Shown piece by piece: positions 46,001 through 49,241 of a DNA stretch of 49,241 nucleotides. The notes below the pieces were generated by a model. It was not told the origin of the DNA and did no database searches. It worked only from the letters and a program-made list of their open reading frames with translations. The DNA lies in the NCBI GenBank assembly GCA_022560025.1, contig JAFISE010000207.1, positions 1 through 49,241 of the forward strand. Reading direction: 5' to 3'. Positions within the stretch are counted from its first letter, which is position 1. Every line of letters starts with the position of its first letter. Made by a program: the position numbers and the translations under genes. The DNA comes from Stagonosporopsis chrysanthemi (taxonomy: Eukaryota > Ascomycota > Dothideomycetes > Pleosporales > Didymellaceae).

Positions 46001-47678
46001 AGCCCCAACTGTAGTCGACGGACAAACCGATCAGGCACTACTTGCAGCTGCGCTGCTGCAAGCCCCACAAGCGAAGGACAATGCATCAGATCATGCACAA
46101 GAGAAGGCGAAACCACCACAGAAAAAGAAAAGACCTGCGGGCCCAAAGAGAGACCCAGATAAACCGGTCATTATGGTTCTCGATTCGCTGGGGTCGATGC
46201 ACAGCAATGCCACGCGCGCATTGCGAGAATGGCTTGAGGCTGAGGGCGTGGGCAAACGCGGTATGACTGTCGAGATTGACCACAGAGGTCACTACCCCAA
46301 GAGCGCTCAGATTCCTATGCAAAGCAATTTTTCTGACTGCGGTCTCTACGTCCTTGGGTACGCCAGGAAATTTTTTGCTGACCCTGATGGGTTCAAAACC
46401 CGTCTCTTGAAGGGGGAGATGTCTTCGGAAGCAGACTGGCCAGATATGGACGCTTCGAAAATGCGATCCGATATACGTGAGCTCATACTCCGACTCTACG
46501 ACGAACAGAAAGGAGCCGGAAAGGCGAAGAAAGCTGCCAAGGCTAAGAACGTAGCGACTTTGCCCAAGACGGTTGAAGATGAGGGAACTAGCATACGTGA
46601 GCATAAGCCAAACGTTCCCGACATGGATGTTTCGACCACCATACCGCCACCTGCTAGTAGCAAGCTGCATTTGGCGACCGCTTCTCCCAAATCCATAACA
46701 TCAACAACGACAAAACCTCGTTTGGGACTTGATCTGAGCACTGAAGCTGGAGTCGAGAATGGTCAGGCAGGTGCTGATCAAGACACGGGAAGGAAGGTGA
46801 CGTCTGCAGCTGCGCAGGCAACAGAGCTACCCCAGACAGCAATCGTGGACACGAAGCCTGCACCACCGAGAGCATCGCCTGCGAAGCGAAGCAAAAGCCC
46901 TGAGGTTCGAATCGCTGTCGAATCACTACATGTCGTAACCTCCTCACAAGCGCGTTTGGGTGGTGCAGTCGATCGATCGCGTCACTTTACGAAACAAAAG
47001 ACCGACCTCTCAAGCCCGCTGCAGAAGCATGGACTACAGAGTGCGCGTGTCGAAAAACCTCACACGCTGTCTGCCGAAAGAGCAGAGACACCTTCGCCGT
47101 CAGGGCCAACGCGCAAAAGCCAGACACCAACAAGTCCCCCACGATCCCGCACCCGATCCGGCAGCCACGACGATCCCATTACACTCGATGACTCGCAGGA
47201 TCTCGACGCGCCCCGCCAGCGACAGAAACGATCACCAAAAGCCCCTTCCCCTGAGGTTATTGAGCTGGACCGCTCACAAGAGTGCATCGCCGCGCCAGCT
47301 CGCTATGTCTCACCTGCAACGCACAACAACAGCCGTCCACAACCACAACTCGACCGCGATGATTCCATCCAGGAGGGACTTGGGAACGAGTGGCAGGAGA
47401 GCCGAGATATCAATCACGCACTGAAGGCCTCTCTCGAAGATCAGCGGGGACGGTCTCATGATCGAAGTAGAGCTCTGAAGCAGCCGGAGACGCTTTTTGA
47501 GATGTCTGGTGATCACTCGCAATCCTCTCATACCCTGGAGGAGGTATCAGAGTCGCAGGCTATGGACGTTGATGATGTCGATGACAACGATGCTGTGATT
47601 CCGGAGTCGCCTCAGCAACGCACGAATAGTCCTGGACATGGGCTGGAGGAGATGGACTGGCAGGCTTCGCCGGCGTAG
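43011..47678 (+). CDS. ULP2: Ulp2-type SUMO protease (C48 cysteine peptidase)
   Basis: Eight exons (43011-43082, 43141-43406, 43463-43532, 43593-44863, 44911-45252, 45301-45426, 45476-45655, 45701-47678) join in frame to 1434 aa. The catalytic domain begins at PWLNHLDFYVQHDFLKRR (about residue 670), with EEFLNDSLVNFYMLYLYTEL next. Catalytic residues are His778 (FHWYLAIICN), Asp937 (VLDSLGS), Gln983 (IPMQSN) and Cys989 (SDCGLYVLGYARKFF). The ~160-residue acidic insertion between His and Asp marks the Ulp2/SENP6-7 class, which trims poly-SUMO chains in the nucleus, rather than Ulp1. Upstream lie a basic NLS-like PAKRIKTE and a compact globular segment (PWAFKISNTG...YWYDLRFEKTEQFAHF) that could be PH-like. 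The long C-terminus is disordered and rich in Ser/Pro with SIM-like EVIELD. The last intron (45 nt) is a multiple of three without a stop. The start could instead be Met at 43168. Confidence 0.9.
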
Positions 47679-48328
47679 AGAGAGTTGCAGGCAGCTCAGT
47701 GATGTAGGAGGTCTAGAGACGGTCGGCACCGCTCTCTGGTGTTCACAAGGCACGTGCGCAGTGGACCAGACCAAGTACATACTTGTTTCGCGGCCTCGAG
47801 GCATTACTAGTGCCGGACGGTGAGACAATTGCACAGACAAGTGCATTTGGCAGGTTACATAGAAGGCAGTATATAACATACCCTACCAGACATGCATCAT
47901 GTGTGAAGACATCCCATTTCCACCGAGTAGACAGTGCGCATAACCCTCCTTCTCTGCAACCCCAGAAAGAAACCTGACATAGTCCAGCGCGCAATTTAAG
48001 TAGCGCTGCTCCGCATTTTCTCCATACTGTGCCAATGGATCGCTAGTCTCTACGACCGACACGCGAGACACTCGACCATCTGATACATGATTCTATGGAT
48101 GCCGCCGCGTGTGGGAGGACTGTAGTCGAGGTAGATGGCATCTGAGCCTACAAGAGAAGCTTTCTGGCTCTCGATGGTGGGTTTGGGCTGACCTGGGTGG
48201 GTTTGGGCTGACCTGGGCGGGTACTATGTCGGTTAGGTATACAAGCAGAGAGGCTGGAACGCGGCGAGAGAGAGATGGGATCGATCAGACCGCGCGAAGC
48301 AGGCCGTGGTACGCAGGCAGTGGCACGT
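47679..48328. other. Convergent 3' spacer, no supported gene
   Basis: This lies between the SUMO protease and the AIG2-like gene, which point towards each other. It contains a 20-bp tandem repeat (listed separately); no coding signal was recognised. Confidence 0.5.
48181..48220. repeat. 20-bp tandem duplication
   Basis: GTTTGGGCTGACCTGGGYGG occurs at 48181-48200 and 48201-48220 with one C/T difference, in the 3' spacer. Confidence 0.85.
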
Positions 48329-49020
48329 TCACACAGCACCCTCTCGCACGTCCTCCCCAACCTTTCCCCCATTCTCAAGCTGTCTCGTAATGCCGCCGTT
48401 CCGCCCACGCCCACCCGTGGGATCCTGCAGTGCCTTGACCGCATCATCGACATCTACTACTTGTCAGCAACCACTCCCCTCCACACACCACTAAGTCGGG
48501 GCTTACCCTGAAACCCCTCATCCGCCGCCGCCGCCGCCGCCTCCTCGTCCTCCCCGCCCACCCACCGCGCCATCTTCTCCCGCACAAAGTGCTCGAAATC
48601 CCACTCCCCAGCCTCCAGCCTCTGCTCGCCGGCAACCCAGATATACGTCTGCGCGTGCACCTCGTCGCCCTCGACGTCGGCGTGCTCGACATCGCCCGCG
48701 CGCCCTTTGCCCTGCAGCACGCGCACCCTCACATCTCGCCTCTCGTACTCGCTCCCCTCGAAGATGTCGAGGCGCCAGACATCCCCGTCCGTCAGGCCGG
48801 CCACAAGCGTGCCGCGCACCTCGTCGGCGGGCGCGGCCGGCGTGACGGCAGGGTAGTCTGCGTCCTTGACGCGGCGGCGCTGGTGCGCGTGCAGGATGGC
48901 CGGGCGGATGGAGAGCAGCGCGGCGTGCGCGGGCGTCGGCGGCGTTGGGGATCCCCAGATGACGCGGTGCAGCACGGGTGGCGCCATCAGCGTGCCGTAG
49001 AAAAACGCAGTGTGCGACAT
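48329..49020 (-). CDS. AIG2-like/gamma-glutamylcyclotransferase-fold protein
   Basis: Two exons, 49020-48507 and 48453-48329, with a 53-nt intron, give 212 aa. The N-terminus MSHTAFFYGTLMAPPVLHRV contains the F-x-Y-G-T-L substrate loop, and LDIFEGSEYERRDVRV holds the Glu (in FEGSEY) that serves as acid/base in the fold. RGTLVAGLTDGDVWRLD is also typical. The second exon adds the conserved C-terminal segment DPTGGRGRNGGITRQLE, which ordinary open-frame reading would miss. Family members act on gamma-glutamyl amines or peptides; the substrate here is not known. A Met 29 codons upstream (49107) is possible, but the YGTL motif normally lies within ten residues of the start. The gene is very GC-rich compared with its neighbours. 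Confidence 0.85.
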
Positions 49021-49241
49021 GGTGCGCGGGCTGTGGGTGAGAGAGCGGGGGGTCGTGGGCGATGGGCGCTTGCGGGCTTGGTGGGCGTACAGGCTCGTCA
49101 GGTCCATGCGACGGCTGCGCGGGGGGGGGGGGGGGGGCCCGGGGGGGGCAAGGGGGGGGGGGGGGGGGGGGCGGGCGGGGTGGGGGGGGGGGGGGGGTTA
49201 ACTCTGGGGGGGGCCCCGGGGGGCCCCCCGTTTTAAGGGGC
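49021..49241. other. Contig end with G homopolymer runs, low-quality sequence
   Basis: From about 49118 the DNA is almost entirely G runs of 8-18 bases broken by C, with a short TTAAC at 49199-49203 and TTTTAA near the end. This resembles basecalling noise rather than telomere (fungal telomeres are TTAGGG-type) or genuine coding DNA. Open frames here are Gly runs and are not genes. Confidence 0.7.

Noticed and set aside
46086..46670. A 194-codon minus-strand open frame
   Set aside because: It is antisense to the SUMO protease catalytic region and has no family motif.
48589..49236. A 215-codon plus-strand open frame ending in Gly runs
   Set aside because: It is antisense to the AIG2-like gene and runs into the low-quality G homopolymers.
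1..49241. CRISPR arrays, bacterial operons or phage elements
   Set aside because: The window is clearly eukaryotic (spliceosomal introns, split tRNA), and no regularly spaced repeat array was seen.

Overview
The window looks like nuclear DNA of a filamentous ascomycete (Pezizomycotina), most likely a Dothideomycete; the class is an inference from gene style, not a match. The signs are short GT-AG introns (45-59 nt, with CTAAC/CTGAC-like branch points), small intergenic gaps, a fungal-type Zn2Cys6 factor, a PDR-type ABC pump, Dal5- and DHA2-type MFS carriers, a fungal rhodopsin-type membrane protein and a tRNA-Gly(GCC) with an intron. The last ~130 bases are long G runs and look like a poor-quality contig end. 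Splice sites were worked out by hand; every multi-exon model closes in frame.

Layout. 0.6-8 kb: a seven-helix fungal rhodopsin-type protein (+), a GNAT acetyltransferase (-), a possible decayed gene, a Dal5-type MFS permease (-) and an F-box/LRR-like protein (-). 8-13.4 kb: a secreted SGNH/CE16-like esterase (-), a mitochondrial scramblase of the AIM25 type (-), a candidate spliced microprotein (+) and the tRNA-splicing endonuclease subunit SEN2 (+). 13.5-18 kb: a DHA2 drug:H+ antiporter (-) divergent from a Zn2Cys6 transcription factor (+), sharing a 507-bp promoter with several CGG sites. 18.5-24 kb: a weak hypothetical locus and a full-length PDR/ABCG transporter (-). 24-26.4 kb: a long gap without a gene.

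26.4-32.2 kb holds the most striking gene: one 4-exon CDS for a predicted secreted protein of about 1884 aa with four tandem pectin methylesterase (CE8) modules and a 440-aa Ser/Thr-rich tail. Module 1 has lost all catalytic residues, and modules 2 and 3 carry an intron in the same codon. A secreted BNR/Asp-box propeller gene converges on it.

34-49 kb is housekeeping: the intron-bearing tRNA-Gly, aspartyl aminopeptidase (M18) with an unusual N-terminal extension, protein phosphatase inhibitor 2 (GLC8-like), a class II eIF4E (4EHP-like), an 8-exon Ulp2-type SUMO protease and an AIG2-like gamma-glutamylcyclotransferase.

Functionally, the PME, the SGNH esterase and perhaps the propeller protein suit growth on plant polysaccharide. 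The ABC pump and the DHA2 carrier/Zn2Cys6 pair suit efflux of toxic compounds. No polyketide, peptide or terpene backbone enzyme is present, so this is not a secondary-metabolite cluster. No transposon could be firmly identified.
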